Under the pieces are notes generated by a model, which saw nothing but the letters and a program-made list of their open reading frames with translations, was not told the origin of the DNA and did not search any database. 64,000 nt of DNA from Lentinus brumalis (Eukaryota; Basidiomycota; Agaricomycetes; Polyporales; Polyporaceae): positions 310,001-374,000 of the forward strand of contig MARA01000027.1 in the NCBI GenBank assembly GCA_001792895.1, read 5' to 3'. This document shows, in pieces, positions 34,494 through 45,513 of the stretch (within the stretch, counting starts at the first letter, position 1; each line of letters opens with the position of its first letter). Position numbers and translations under genes: made by a program.

Positions 34494-37400
34494 ATGTCCC
34501 AACACGGTTCCCCCGGCACTGGGACCAATCCCCTTCCCACAACGACAGGTCAGACGACCACGACGACAGGCCAGACAACCACACAGCCCCCATCATCTTC
34601 TGCCCCCAACGCTCACAAGTGGGAGCTCCCCTCCGGGGTCAACAACCTCCTCCCGAAGGATTCCCTGGAGAATGAGGAGGGTTATCGCCCGTGGGCGCAT
34701 CTGATGCAGGGCGCGTTGGATTACGCGACTCTCTGGGAGCTTGTGAGTGGCACGTCTGTATGCCCAAACCCGGCACAGGACCCCGATGGTGCACTGCTCT
34801 GGAAAAGGAAGGACGCTGCGGCACGGACTCTGATCCTCCGCTCCCTCTCCAAGTCCGTCATGAGCGCTGTCGAGAATCAAACCACCTCACTGGGCTACTG
34901 GACCACCCTCAAGCAGCAATTCTCCCGTACGTCGCTCACCTCCGCCGTCTCATGGTTCCGTCTTCTCGTCGCCCCGCTCCCATCCATCCACAACCTCGAC
35001 GATCACATCAGGTCGTTCCAGGACGCCCTCGCGCATCTCCAAGCGGCCGGTCTACACTTGCCCGAACAGATTGCCGCAGGGATCTTCCTTTCGACTCTGG
35101 TCGATCGCGATGGCGAGCACACGCAGTGGGCCGCATTCACGGCGAAGATCACGCTCACACCGACTTCGACGCTCAACGAGATCGTCGCCGATGTCCGCAA
35201 CGAGCGCCACCGCGTCCTCGGACCCAAGCCCATCTCTAGCTCCGGCGATACTGCGCTGTTGAGCATGGAGACCGCGTATGCGGCGATCGAGCGCGACCAC
35301 GCCTCTCGTGGCTCGAAGTGGTGCCGGAACTGCTCGACAACTGGCCATTGGTCCTCGGAATGCCGGAAGGGAGCAGGACAGAAGAAGAGGGGAGGAAGGT
35401 CAAAGAATCAGAAGAAAGGCGAGCGAGCGAACGTAGCGAAGGACGATGACGAGGCCGGGTCAGCAGACGAGCAATCGCACTTTGTAACGTCGGAATTTGT
35501 CCTCTATACATCTGCTGACAACTACAACTCGCGTGCCATCTCCCCGTCCCCATCTCGTCTCGACAACTCGACACTCGATGCAGGCAGCGTAGATCATGTC
35601 TTCGCCACCAGCTCGTGTCACTCTGGAGCGATCGTCATCGACTCTGGGACGTCATCGCACGTTCACTCGGTCAGGTCGGACTTCGTCAATGTCAACAAGA
35701 CATCAAGTGCGATTCGAGGCTTTGGAAACGGCAAGACGTCAGTAGCCGGCCGCGGTGAAGCACAGCTCATTGCGAGCACACCCGACTCCCGCAGCTGCAC
35801 CCGTCTCCGTCTCAAGGATACCTGTTACGCCCCGAATACCTCGCCCAGTCTCATCTCCGTCTCGCGCCTCGATAACGCCAACTGCTATACGCTTTTTGGC
35901 CAGGGTCGCTGCGTCACGTTCGAGAAGAGCGACGGCGGCGCACTGCTGCGCAACGCTCTAGCTAGCGATAAGGTTATTCTGACTGGCTCGCTGGGTCCCG
36001 ACCGCCTCTACCACTTGGATGTCCCGACCGACATCTCGCACCTCGCATCCGAGAATCCACACACACGTCTCGAAGCTCTGCACGGCAACCTCGCCCATCT
36101 CAGCTATCCCGTCCTCCGTACGATGGTTCAGAAGGGTCGATTGCGCGGGGTGAAGCTCACGAAGGCCGAGCTCAATGCTCAGCCTCCACCCTGCCCATCG
36201 TGCATCAAGGGCAAGATGACACGGGCTTCGTTCCCGTCTTCTACGGACGGTCGACCGGAGTCCATCCTCGACTACGTCTCAACTGATCTATGGGGCAAGG
36301 GACAGGTTGAAACCCCTAGTGGTAAGCGTTACATGATGACGTTTACGGACCACTGGTCCCGCTGGCTCTGGGTCGCTTTCCTGCGACGCAAGTCAGATGC
36401 GTTTGCGGCTTTCAAGGAGTGGCTACTCCTCGTCGAACGCGAGACTGGCAAGAAACTCAAGACTCTCCGCGCAGACAATGGCGGAGAGTATCTGTCCACC
36501 GAGTTCAAGTCATTCTGCAAGGCTCACGGCATCCGGCTCGAGACGACCTCTGCTCGGACACCCGAGCAGAACGGCATTGCTGAGCGACAGAACCGTAGTG
36601 TTTTTGAACGCGTACGTGTGGTCCTCATCGAATCTGGCTTGCCGCTCTCCTTGTGGGCTGAGGCGGCGTGCTACGTTGTCTATACGAAGAACCGCAACCC
36701 GTCTTCGGCTCTCGGTGGTCTCTCCCCTTTCCAGGTCCGTTATGGCCGACCTCCCGACGCATCCTTCCTCCACAGGTTCGGATGTCGTGCGTTCGTGTAC
36801 AACGACCGCCCGGATCGCCAAAAACTCGATCCGCGCGCGCACGAGGGTGTATTCGTAGGCTATGCTGACACCCAGAAAGCCTATCGAGTCTACTTCCCTG
36901 CGTCTCGGAAGTTGGTCACCTCTATTCATGTCAAGTTCAATGATGATGTGAATGGAGTGTCAGACGTTTTGTCTGAGGGGGAGAAAGACTATGATACCCT
37001 GTTCGAGCTCGACGACGACTCTCAACCAGCCAGCCACAAGTCTGACACTCCAGATGTTCCACCAGTTCCAGCCGCTCCTCCCATCCCTATCTCAGCTGTT
37101 CCAGCTGCTCCTCCTCCTGCACCAGACGCACCGCCAGCACCACGACCTCGTGGACGCCCTAAAGGTTCCAAGAACAAGAAGGGCGGCGAACCGACGCGAC
37201 ACTCCTCACGTGTTCGTGATCGACTGGCAGCTGGAGCTCCTGCGCAAGCTGGCCCCGCTCCGGCTCCCGCAGTAGAAGATCCAGTCGCTCCTGGCCCAGG
37301 GGGAGATGCTCCTCCACCTCGTGCGTACATTGAGGATGTCCCGGATGAAGGCGACAGCTTCGGCTCAGAGCTGACTGCTTTGTCTAACGACGGTGACCAC

Positions 37401-37928
37401 TCGCTCCTGCTCGAGTATTCATTCTCCCTCTCAGGTGATGAACCAAGGACGTACGAGGAGGCGATGAGCTCCCCTGACTGCCACGAATGGGACCTGGCCA
37501 TGCGACAGGAACTCGAGGCGATCGCTGCGCTCGACAGCTTCGAGCTGGTCAAGCTGCCTCCAGGTCGCAAGGCCACAGGGTCGCGGTGGGTCTACCTCAT
37601 CAAGCGTAACCCTGAAGGCAACATCATGCGGTACAAGGCTCGTTTCGTTGCCCAGGGGTTTACCCAGCAGCCTGGCATCGACTTCAAGGACACCTTCGCA
37701 CCTGTGGCGAAGCCTGAGTCGATTCGTGCAATCTGCGCCTTCATTGCTCAGTGCGGTGGGGTTGCGCATGTTGTCGACGTCGACTCTGCGTTCCTGAATA
37801 GCGAGATCCCGGAGGATCAAGAGGCATATGTCAAGCAACCTCCTGGGTTCGTTCAGAAGGGTCAGGAACACCTCGTCTGGCGTCTCCGCAAGGCGTTGTA
37901 CGGACTGAAGCAATCGGGTTACCTGTGG
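34494..37928 (+). CDS. Copia gag-pol polyprotein, part 1 (interrupted)
   Basis: ATG at 34494 opens a single frame. In order: UBN2/Gag-like region (residues about 60-250); CCHC zinc knuckle CRNCSTTGHWSSEC (about 277); protease motif AIVIDSGTSSH (about 383); GAG-pre-integrase zinc region with HGNLAHLSYP and CPSCIKGK (about 525-580); integrase core with the triad in STDLWG, RADNGGEY and PEQNGIAER (about 598-690); a Pro-rich linker; then reverse transcriptase from LPPGRKATGSRWVYLIK to ALYGLKQSGYLWY. The frame is cut at 37929-37930 by the TA duplication of the nested transposon, before the catalytic VDD box. Activity in cis would need that insertion to be absent. Confidence 0.92.
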
Positions 37929-37930
37929 TA

Positions 37931-37957
37931 CTGTAGCATTTCGATCAATTCGGACAG
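37931..37957 (+). repeat. Left terminal inverted repeat
   Basis: 27-bp terminus starting CTGTAGCATTTCG and ending CGGACAG. It is the exact reverse complement of the right end. Confidence 0.9.
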
Positions 37958-38155
37958 TCACGGATAACATAGGTCAGATTTGGCCGAATATTGGGCGCTT
38001 GTCACCTGTCACACCAGCCTCGTCCGAAACCACAATCCGACCTTCGAACACCGTCAAAAAGCGTTCAAAACGCGTTCAAACCGCTGGAATTGTGCAGCGC
38101 AAGTCATGTACAAGTTCTGCGCACACGTTGTACGCAAATCTAGGGCTAGGTAACC

Positions 38156-41100
38156 TCAGTGCTTCCACCACTGCTCACCATTGACGAGCTTCAAGTCCCG
38201 CACTACCTTGCGCCTCTTTCCCCGCCCCATCTCTTCGTCTGCTTCCTCTGTTGCTTCCTCTGCCTCGTCAATAACCTCCGCCTGTGCCGTAGACACCAGC
38301 GCCCCGGAAGCCGTCAAACCAGTGCCCGTGGGAGGCTTCCCACGGAGAACATGCTCGATTACAGCATCACAGGACACGGCGCTGTCGTCCTCTCCCTCCT
38401 CTCCCTCTTTGTCCTCCTGAACGGTGATCTTCTCGTCTGGGAGCTCCTGCACGACGTCATATCTGGTCAGCTCATCCCAGAAAGCACGGTCCTTGTCTTT
38501 GAGCTGACGCAGTTCTTCCCTAGCCGCAAAGCCTGTTAGGGACTCGTACGACAGGTTCAAGCCGCCAGCAACGCAGCCTTTGAACGCCTGTATGCCACGT
38601 AAGTCTGCGTTCATGGTATGTGTTCGCATGTACTCACCTTCTTCACAATCTCGGGCTTGTTCACAGTGTTGTACGCCTTCCACATCCAACCGACCGTCCG
38701 GCTACGCAACACAGGGACGCCTTTGGCCACGGTTATGGACTCCTCCCCGGCGTCGATCTGGGTGAGGATCTCCTCAATAACATCTTGATGGTACGACCTC
38801 TTCAGCGAGTGCTTCAAGATCCGCTGAATACCGACGTCGCAGGCTTGCAAGATGGGTGTGCATCCCCCCGGAACGAAGTGAAGGAGGATATTGGGATGTT
38901 CGGTACGCATCCATGTTCGGAACTCCTCGGAGCGATGCACTGACCATACGTCAATCTGCCACAGTGCCTTCTGCGTGGGAGGGAGCGGAGGGTCCGCTTC
39001 GCGTCGCATGCGGTCGAAGTACGGCGCAATGATGTCCGTGACGAGCGTGCGCATAGTGCGCTGGTTCGACCAGTACGACGACGCAGTGCCGTACTCGAAT
39101 CGCATCCCGGCATCGCAGGTCTCCTTGTAGAAGGACGCGCTCGCGGCAGGCGTCGACGCCTTGGTCTGGCCCTGGTACACCGCCTGGAAGGGCAGCAGCT
39201 TGCCGTCGTTCGAAACGGATACGCATAGCGTCACTGCACGCTTCTCTTCCTTGCCGGTCACGGGTACTTGCTTGCTGCCGGTGGGAGCCCAGGTGAGTTT
39301 TGTTCCTTGGGCATACACCATTTGTGTCTGATCGGTGTTGACGAACAGCGACGACGGGATATCATACTCCTTGATATCGTGCACCAGCCGAAGGATTGCC
39401 TTGCGGCACTGATCCTCCCAGTCCTTAGGTAACTTGTGCGCTTCTCGTGTCGTGTGTCGTTCTGACCAGTGGAGATTCTCATGCAGGTAGTGACGGAGGA
39501 AGGAATCAGAGCAACGGAACACGGAACCGTCTTTGGCTCGTTTCTCGAAGACTTCTGGAGCTAGCTGCAAGATCGTCGCAGTGACAATCCCACGAACGGT
39601 AACAAGTGTCACCGGAGCTCCCGCACTACGCAGTGCTGTGAGGCGACTCGACATCGTCTCAACGACGTCCGGATATCCAGCAAGTACTCCCCGGCGGCCA
39701 CCCTGCCCGCCTTGACAATGCCCCTTGTTCGCCATGGCCAGGGCCCGGTCAGACCAGCGCGGGGGGCTCTTCGTACGGTCAATCCAAGCGTCGATGGTGT
39801 TGTGACTGAGATCCCCGAAGGTATCTTCGTCCATCTGCACCAAGACCGCCTGGATCGTCCTAGCTGACATGTCTGGCCCCACAGATGGATGTCTCGACGC
39901 TGCGTCAATCTTCCGCCAAGTCAGAAGACCATGCCAGTTCACGTACTTCCCCCGCTTCGACTCGTCCTGCTTTGGCTCCTCGTGTTTGCGTTTGCGTCCT
40001 TGAGGCTTCCGAGTTGCCTCGTGAATCTGCGCCGCGATCTGGGGTTTCGGGCGTGTGGCGTCAGCAAGCTGTTCATGGCGAGCTCGTTTGACTGCAACGC
40101 GGTCGTCGGAGGTGTCGCGGAGCTCGTCGGCGAGACGCTTCTGCGGAGGGATCTTCTTCCCGCTCTCATCTCGCACCCCAAGCGCGATCTCCTCACGGCG
40201 CTTCTTGTCACGATGCGTCTGCTGCCGTTGGTTTTGCGACGCCTTGCGCTTCTCTGTTTCGCGCTTGCAGATCTTTGCATGCAGATCTTTCCCATTCTCA
40301 CGGAAGGCATCCACTTCTTCCGTGTCGCGTGTGACCTGATGCGCGTACTGCTCCGGTGTTGCCTTTCCCCACCACTTCATCAGCCCCTTCTTGACCCCAT
40401 CTGTGATCTTCGACAGACCACGACGCTGACTCGACAGCATGACCAGCTTGCCGTTCCGGAAGGTCCCTGACTCTGGATGTTTGGACTTCGAGGGTGGGGG
40501 AATGGGCGCCACTGGTGCGCAGTGCACTCTCGAGGACGCTGAAGCAGCATAGGGAGGTGACGAAATGGCAGGGACATCTTCCGGTGGTGCTGGCGCAGAA
40601 GCGTTGACAGGTACGTAACTGGCAAAGCGACCACCAGCCGCAATGGAGGATGACGAGCTTGACAGGTCCAACTCGAAGTCGCCAGATTCTGATGGCATCG
40701 GCTCAGGAGATGAACACGACGATGGACACCGGGACTCCGGGACCGATGTGGCATACATCGAGGAGATGGAAGGGCTGGGGGATGGGATGCGTATGACACC
40801 TTTGCCTTTGATGTCTGTCACAGGCTGATCCACTGTAGTTGCAGAGGAGTCGACGGATGTACTAGCAGGGGGACCAGCAAGCCAACTCCGCGCTGTTGCT
40901 GCAGAGCTTGCCCAAGGACTCCCCGACCGGCTCGCCGAAGATGCTCGTGGGGCAGCGCAGGTGAATGTGAACTCAGCATTGGTGCTGATGACATCGAAGC
41001 TCTGGCACATAGTGCGTTAGCAACCTTGACTATTCCTGAGTTGAGACCAGCCACTCACGTTGTCCAGATGGCGGTGCACAATGTCCAGGAATGTCGACAG

Positions 41101-42198
41101 TCGCAGGCCATCGACATCCGACAGGCGCGCTCCCGATAACTTGTACAGATCCGGCAGGAAGTAGTGCGCAAGCGCGTTCCAGCTCAGGATGCCGCATGAG
41201 AAGCCATCGGTCTGATGAGTGATCGGCAGTTCGCACCAGGTGAATGGCACCGAGGAGTGCTGGGCGATCCACCATGTCAACACATCGACGATCTCCGCGA
41301 CCGGTGCCGCACTGCCTAGAGAATCTCCATAGAGGACCTTCTGCCTTTCGAAGTCCACGACCATGGCCACCCAGTGATTACTGCTGACGTTGATCAGGAA
41401 TCCGACCTCACGGCGCTCTCCTTGCTGCAGAGCTGTCCCAACGCCGCGAGGTCTTGCCAGTGTGCGATCGTCCTTGTAAGCCCGCCGCTCTCTGTTCTGG
41501 AAACCAGCCGCTAATGCCGTCCAGAAGTAGATTGTCTCCACCTCTGCCACCAAGCCCTCCGGATGCCGTAGAAGTTGAGTGCGGAGCAGATCTAGCATCT
41601 GACTCTCGTGTGTGTCGGAGAGCCATGTCCGCGACATGTAGGATGTGAGAGTGCTTGTTGCTTCGCAGTTGGTGAACCCCGACAGCGCTACAGACCATGG
41701 GAGAGTCGTAAGGGTGGAGAGTGCATCATCGACGAGATGGTGTGTAACTTCCACAGCACGAGGATGCCATACCTGTCTTCGCTCATGTAACCATCTCTCT
41801 GCTTGCAGCCAGCGACAATATCCACCATCTCTACCCCGAAGATCCACCACAGCCTCCCAATACGCAATGATCCAGACCGGCAACCGCAGACTATCCATAT
41901 GCGGAACATGAGGGACCTTGATTGAATGGTGTCCACGAGGTATGCCGTTATTTGTGACGAGTTCAGCAAGCCTCTTGACTGACTCTATGCTCGGGACGGG
42001 TATCTTCTGGATTGTCTTGCTGTCGTAAACATTAGGGTGGTCGGTGACGAGGAACGCAGCGGGTTGTCGCGGTTTGTCGGCCCCTGAGAGCACCGCAAGT
42101 GGGAACTGGAGCAGCTCAATGATCGACAAGGTCTGAGCAGGAATAAGTTCATTTTTCAGGCTAGGAGGGATGGATACGATGGACTGAAGTGCAGACAT
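38156..42198 (-). CDS. Ulp1-like protease / DDE transposase fusion
   Basis: Three exons (42198-41059, 41001-38638, 38587-38156) join in phase 0 to about 1,311 residues. Exon 1 carries a C48/Ulp1-type peptidase with His (NHWVAM, about 275), Asp (YGDSLG, about 292), Gln (THQTDGF, about 329) and Cys (SCGI, about 335). Exon 2 has a Ser-rich region, a Lys/Arg-rich coiled segment, an HTH-like DNA-binding region (LSHNTIDAWIDRTKSPPRW) and a DDE-1-type core: Asp in VNTDQT (about 937), Asp in IDVWSVHRS (about 1064) and Asp in QACDVGIQR (about 1102). Exon 3 is acidic, with a basic patch near the end. Introns are gtgagt...gtgccag (57 nt, with ctaac) and gtgagt...acag (50 nt). If the first intron is retained, translation stops shortly after the protease, so the two parts could also be made separately. 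The frame is open throughout. Confidence 0.82.
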
Positions 42199-42471
42199 GA
42201 TGAGTAGTTCAAGAAGTAGACAGAGTGCACGCTGTGCTGGGTGCGACAACTTCGACACTCGGCTGTAAGTACATCCTTAGTACTTACTTACTCCATTACA
42301 AATCTAGTTATCGGCGAGTCTTATTGCTCCTACAGCTGAGTGACATGCTTATAATGGTTACTTATATCGGATTAAAAGTCAGAACTATTGTCCGAAATTC
42401 TCGACTGTCACTGGTCACAGCGCGCCTGGCCGAACATGTCTCACAGAATGGCCGTGTCACCTGTCACAGGC

Positions 42472-42498
42472 CTGTCCGAATTGATCGAAATGCTACAG
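42472..42498 (-). repeat. Right terminal inverted repeat
   Basis: Exact inverted match to 37931-37957, followed by TA at 42499-42500. Confidence 0.9.
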
Positions 42499-42500
42499 TA

Positions 42501-42893
42501 CCAGAAGCTTAAGTCCATCCTCGTCCAACTCGGCTTCAAGGTCTGTCGATCGGATCCTTGCGTCTTCTACAGGTTCCAGGCCGACGACTTCTCCTTTGTC
42601 ACCTCCCATGTGGACGACCTCGGTCTTTTCTGCTCGAAGCACCGTGTTGTCGAGGCTCTCAAAGCCGAGATTGCTCGACATGTACCGATCAAGGACCTGG
42701 GTGAGATTTCGCTCTTGCTGGGCATCAAGGTCACCCGCAACCTCCGCGCTCGTACGATCTCCTTTTCTCATACGCACAAGATCGACGCTGCGCTGAAGGA
42801 GTTCGGCTTCGAGGATGTCAAGCCAGTGTCGTCTCCCATGGTCCTCGGTCAACGTCTCACTGCTGCTCAGTCCCCACGCACCCCGGAGGACTT
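42501..42893 (+). CDS. Copia gag-pol, part 2 (reverse transcriptase, VDD box)
   Basis: Continuation of the reverse transcriptase after the nested transposon: QKLKSILVQLGFKVCRSDPC, then SHVDDLGLFC with the two catalytic aspartates. The residue before VDD is His where most copia enzymes have Tyr. LLGIKVTRN and PVSSPMVLG follow. The frame is cut again at codons PEDF by the second insertion. Confidence 0.88.
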
Positions 42894-44481
42894 CATCAGT
42901 AAAGCCCGAAATTTATTAGCCATCTTAGGCATCTTGATACAATCTACTAAGTTCACTAAGACGTCGAAGTCCAACAAGATTCCTAATCTCCAAAGACGGA
43001 CACGATACTTACAGAACTTCAAGTGAATCAGCATAATCACATATAACCCATTAGGATATTCAGCAACTTCAATATTACGCGTGAACATACAACTTACCGG
43101 GCATGGGCTCATAAGCAGTCAACTTATGGACATTACGGCACCCAGATGGACGAAGCGGCCTGGTGATTCATGTTTTGATACCAGTATTGGGCCCTCCGGA
43201 CAACAGTCGATGCCCAGAATCGGAAGACGGACTTTGGAGCCATGTTTCCAGGCCAAGGAGGCGGACGAAGAGGGACAAAGAGCTTGCTGAGGTGCGAAGT
43301 ATTGTCCAAGCCTACCCTAAACTGAATACACGCCTGTGAGCGCTTGATGTTCGACTTCAACTTTTTGCTGACTCCGTGATGTGCCTCTGCTCTACATACT
43401 CCAGAACAGTCAGAACAGCCAACCCAAAGCTCTACATCCCCCAGACCCTGCTCTCACGCAAGGCCCCACTGCGCTGAACAATGCAGAACGACCGGGCTCA
43501 ACGTCCTCCTCCAGATCGACACTCTCCTGGGCGACACGTCAGAATCCAACGTGCCGACTGCTTTGAACTCGTGCAGACCGCCAAGCAGATTCGTACGGCA
43601 CGCCCTCGTCTGGCAGGGGCTCTTGACCCAGATTGCCGTTGGAGCGACCCGTTGGAACACGCTACCTGCTCTCAAGTCCGTGGTGGAGGTTTTGGAGGAT
43701 AGGTCGTGTCTGCCAATACGGTGAGTACCGTGAACTGTCCCCTCCGCGCCCTTAGTCGCCTCTCTACACGCCCTGAGTAGTCGCACTCCACCGACGCCTC
43801 GTCCTGGTCGCATCTGGTCGCATCTGGTCGCCCTCGACGTGTCACGCTCTGGCCCATGCCGTCTGATCAGCACCGCTTGCCTCAACTCCCATCGCGCGTC
43901 CCTCTCGACCTCCGCTCGACCCAAACCTCCTCGGTTTCTTCTCGTACCAATCCCTTTGGCTCCAGCTCTCACGCTGGTTACGACAAGGCAGCCTGCCATC
44001 TCGAGGCAGAGACGCACACTGGGCGCTATCAGGGTCTCTCTCACCAGTGCCGCACTCTCTCCTCTCTCCTGCTGCCCTCTCCTATGAGCTCTCCACTGTG
44101 AGCTCTCGCTCTGGCCCATTCTGGATACTCCAACGCCGACTGGAGTGCCGCCTCCAAACAGCAACGGCATCAAGACCAAGAACGACTGGTCCTCCCGCAC
44201 CGATGGCCGTCCTGAGTAGCTACCTAGTACCTGTTAGTCTAAGTACTATATGTACACCTGTAATCGTATATGCTGTTCACTCAATCCAATAATTGTATAT
44301 CATTTCAACCCACCCATCTTAGTATGTCTTACGTGTCTTGCTTGCCCCTCAGCTCCCGTCTTGGAAGCTACTTCCGTCTTACATCTTCGCACATCTTTGC
44401 CGACTTAGCATGCGTACAAGTCCCGCTAAGATGTGTTAATATTCACTAATATTCACTAATAAATATGCGGGTTTACTGATG
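42894..44481. mobile_element. Second nested element, non-autonomous, 1.59 kb
   Basis: The termini are imperfect 25-bp inverted repeats beginning CATCAGTAAA and ending near TTTATTA. TT flanks both sides (42892-42893, 44482-44483), and removing the element and one TT restores copia codons for Glu-Asp-Phe-Ala-Phe. No transposase was found. It contains plus-strand segments that look like exon pieces (43465-43716 and 44120-44219, the latter ending IKTKNDWSSRTDGRPE-stop), which may be captured host sequence. The superfamily is undetermined. Confidence 0.75.
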
Positions 44482-45195
44482 TTTGCATTCATGCGGAATG
44501 TTCCTTTCATGTCTGCCGTTGGTACGCTCATGCATATCGCAGTACACACCCGACCGGACATCGCCAAGGCCGTACAGAACGCAGCACAGTACATGGCTAA
44601 CCCCGGGAAGCTGCACTGGGCCGCAGTCAAGCGCATTTTCCAGTACTTGAAGGCAACGCGCGACTTTGTCCTCACAGTTGGCGGTGACGGACCTACGGCA
44701 CCGCTGGCCTACTGCGATGCGGACTGGGGCAATGACCCTGACTCTCCTCGCTCCACATCTGGTTATGCGATCTTCATTGGTCGTGGATGTGTGTCGTGGT
44801 CTGCGAAGAAACAGACGGTTGTTGCCCTGTCTACGGGCGAGGCCGAGTACTACGCCGCTGTTCACTGTGGCCGCGAAGTCCTTTGGCTACGCCAGCTACT
44901 CTCCGAACTCGGACTGCTTCCATCCCCTCGTCCACCGCCCACGCCGCTTCGCATCGACAGCACCAGTGCTATCCGAATGATCAAGAACCCGGACGAAGTC
45001 AGCAATCGGACGAAGCATGTCAATGTGGCTTACCACTGGATCCGAGACTCCGTGCGTTTCCAGCACATGTCTCCTGAGCATGTTCCCGGTGAGGACAACA
45101 TTGCGGACATCTTCACCAAGCCATTGGCTCCTCCGCGTCACCAGCGACTTACGGCGCTCCTTGGTATCGGTCCGGCCGCTGATGCTTCTCGTTGA
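44482..45195 (+). CDS. Copia gag-pol, part 3 (RNase H and C-terminus)
   Basis: Resumes with AFMRNVPFMSAVGTLMHIAV and THRPDIA-type sequence (HTRPDIAKAVQNAAQYM). RNase H follows with YCDADWGNDPDSPRSTSGYA, the Glu of GEAEYYAA and the Asp in GEDNIADIFTKPLAP. TGA at 45193-45195 sits just before the purine tract. Confidence 0.9.
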   Translation, partial: FAFMRNVPFMSAVGTLMHIAVHTRPDIAKAVQNAAQYMANPGKLHWAAVKRIFQYLKATRDFVLTVGGDGPTAPLAYCDADWGNDPDSPRSTSGYAIFIGRGCVSWSAKKQTVVALSTGEAEYYAAVHCGREVLWLRQLLSELGLLPSPRPPPTPLRIDSTSAIRMIKNPDEVSNRTKHVNVAYHWIRDSVRFQHMSPEHVPGEDNIADIFTKPLAPPRHQRLTALLGIGPAADASR

Positions 45196-45202
45196 GGGGG
45201 AG
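45194..45202 (+). promoter_or_regulatory. Polypurine tract of the copia element
   Basis: GAGGGGGAG directly precedes the 3' LTR at 45203, the position expected for plus-strand priming. It overlaps the gag-pol stop codon. Confidence 0.8.
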
Positions 45203-45513
45203 TGTTGAGGACATTGTAGTCCATGGACACAGTACAACTTAAGCATTAGCGTTACTTACTACTTACTATCGGACCTCGAATAGTTACTTACATTCGTTAC
45301 TTAGTTTTCGGCTTTCTCCGCGGGCTCGTCTCTACTGCGCCCGCGTCCACGCTCCTTTCCTCAGTCGTTCTTCCACCGACTGAGGTATGCTATATCTATT
45401 GTCTCGTATACGATCCTTACTGACTGCAGTACTTAGCTAACGCTGTCATTCATTAGGTACAGATGAATGTATAGTCGTTCTTCCACCGACTGAGCTAACG
45501 CTGTCATTCATTA
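45203..45513 (+). repeat. Copia 3' LTR
   Basis: 311 bp. No difference from the 5' LTR was found by eye. Followed by the target duplication GAGAC at 45514-45518. Confidence 0.92.

Larger units (their letters stand above)
37931..42498. mobile_element. TIR DNA transposon, TA target duplication, nested in copia RT
   Basis: The ends are a perfect 27-bp inverted repeat starting CTGTAGCATTTCGATC, at 37931-37957 and 42472-42498. A TA on each side (37929-37930 and 42499-42500) is the target duplication; removing the element and one TA restores the copia codons Trp-Tyr-Gln. Inside each end a GGCCGAA word and GTCACCTGTCACA recur as subterminal repeats. The element carries one spliced minus-strand gene with a Ulp1-like protease and a DDE transposase. 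The TA duplication and the DDE-1-type catalytic core point to the Tc1/mariner-pogo group, though the terminus is not the usual CAGT or CAGG form. Confidence 0.88.
34056..45513 (+). mobile_element. Ty1/copia LTR retrotransposon with two nested insertions
   Basis: Two 311-bp LTRs (34056-34366 and 45203-45513) look identical base for base. They are flanked by the 5-bp duplication GAGAC (34051-34055 and 45514-45518). A primer-binding site follows the 5' LTR, and a purine tract precedes the 3' LTR. One gag-pol frame runs between them with integrase before reverse transcriptase, the copia order. It is split by a 4,568-bp TIR transposon (37931-42498) and a 1,588-bp element (42894-44481). Without these the element would be about 5.3 kb, a normal copia size. 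The insertion site is inside a dead hydrolase copy. Confidence 0.93.

Noticed and set aside
39889..40470. Plus-strand frames inside the nested transposon
   Set aside because: They are antisense to the basic region of the transposase and lack any motif.
43454..44200. 248-residue minus-strand frame in the second nested element as a transposase
   Set aside because: No DDE or HTH motif, and the composition is that of a shadow. Coding-like pieces are on the plus strand.
42894..44481. Helitron interpretation of the second nested element
   Set aside because: It has terminal inverted repeats and no CTRR end with a hairpin, which Helitrons would show.
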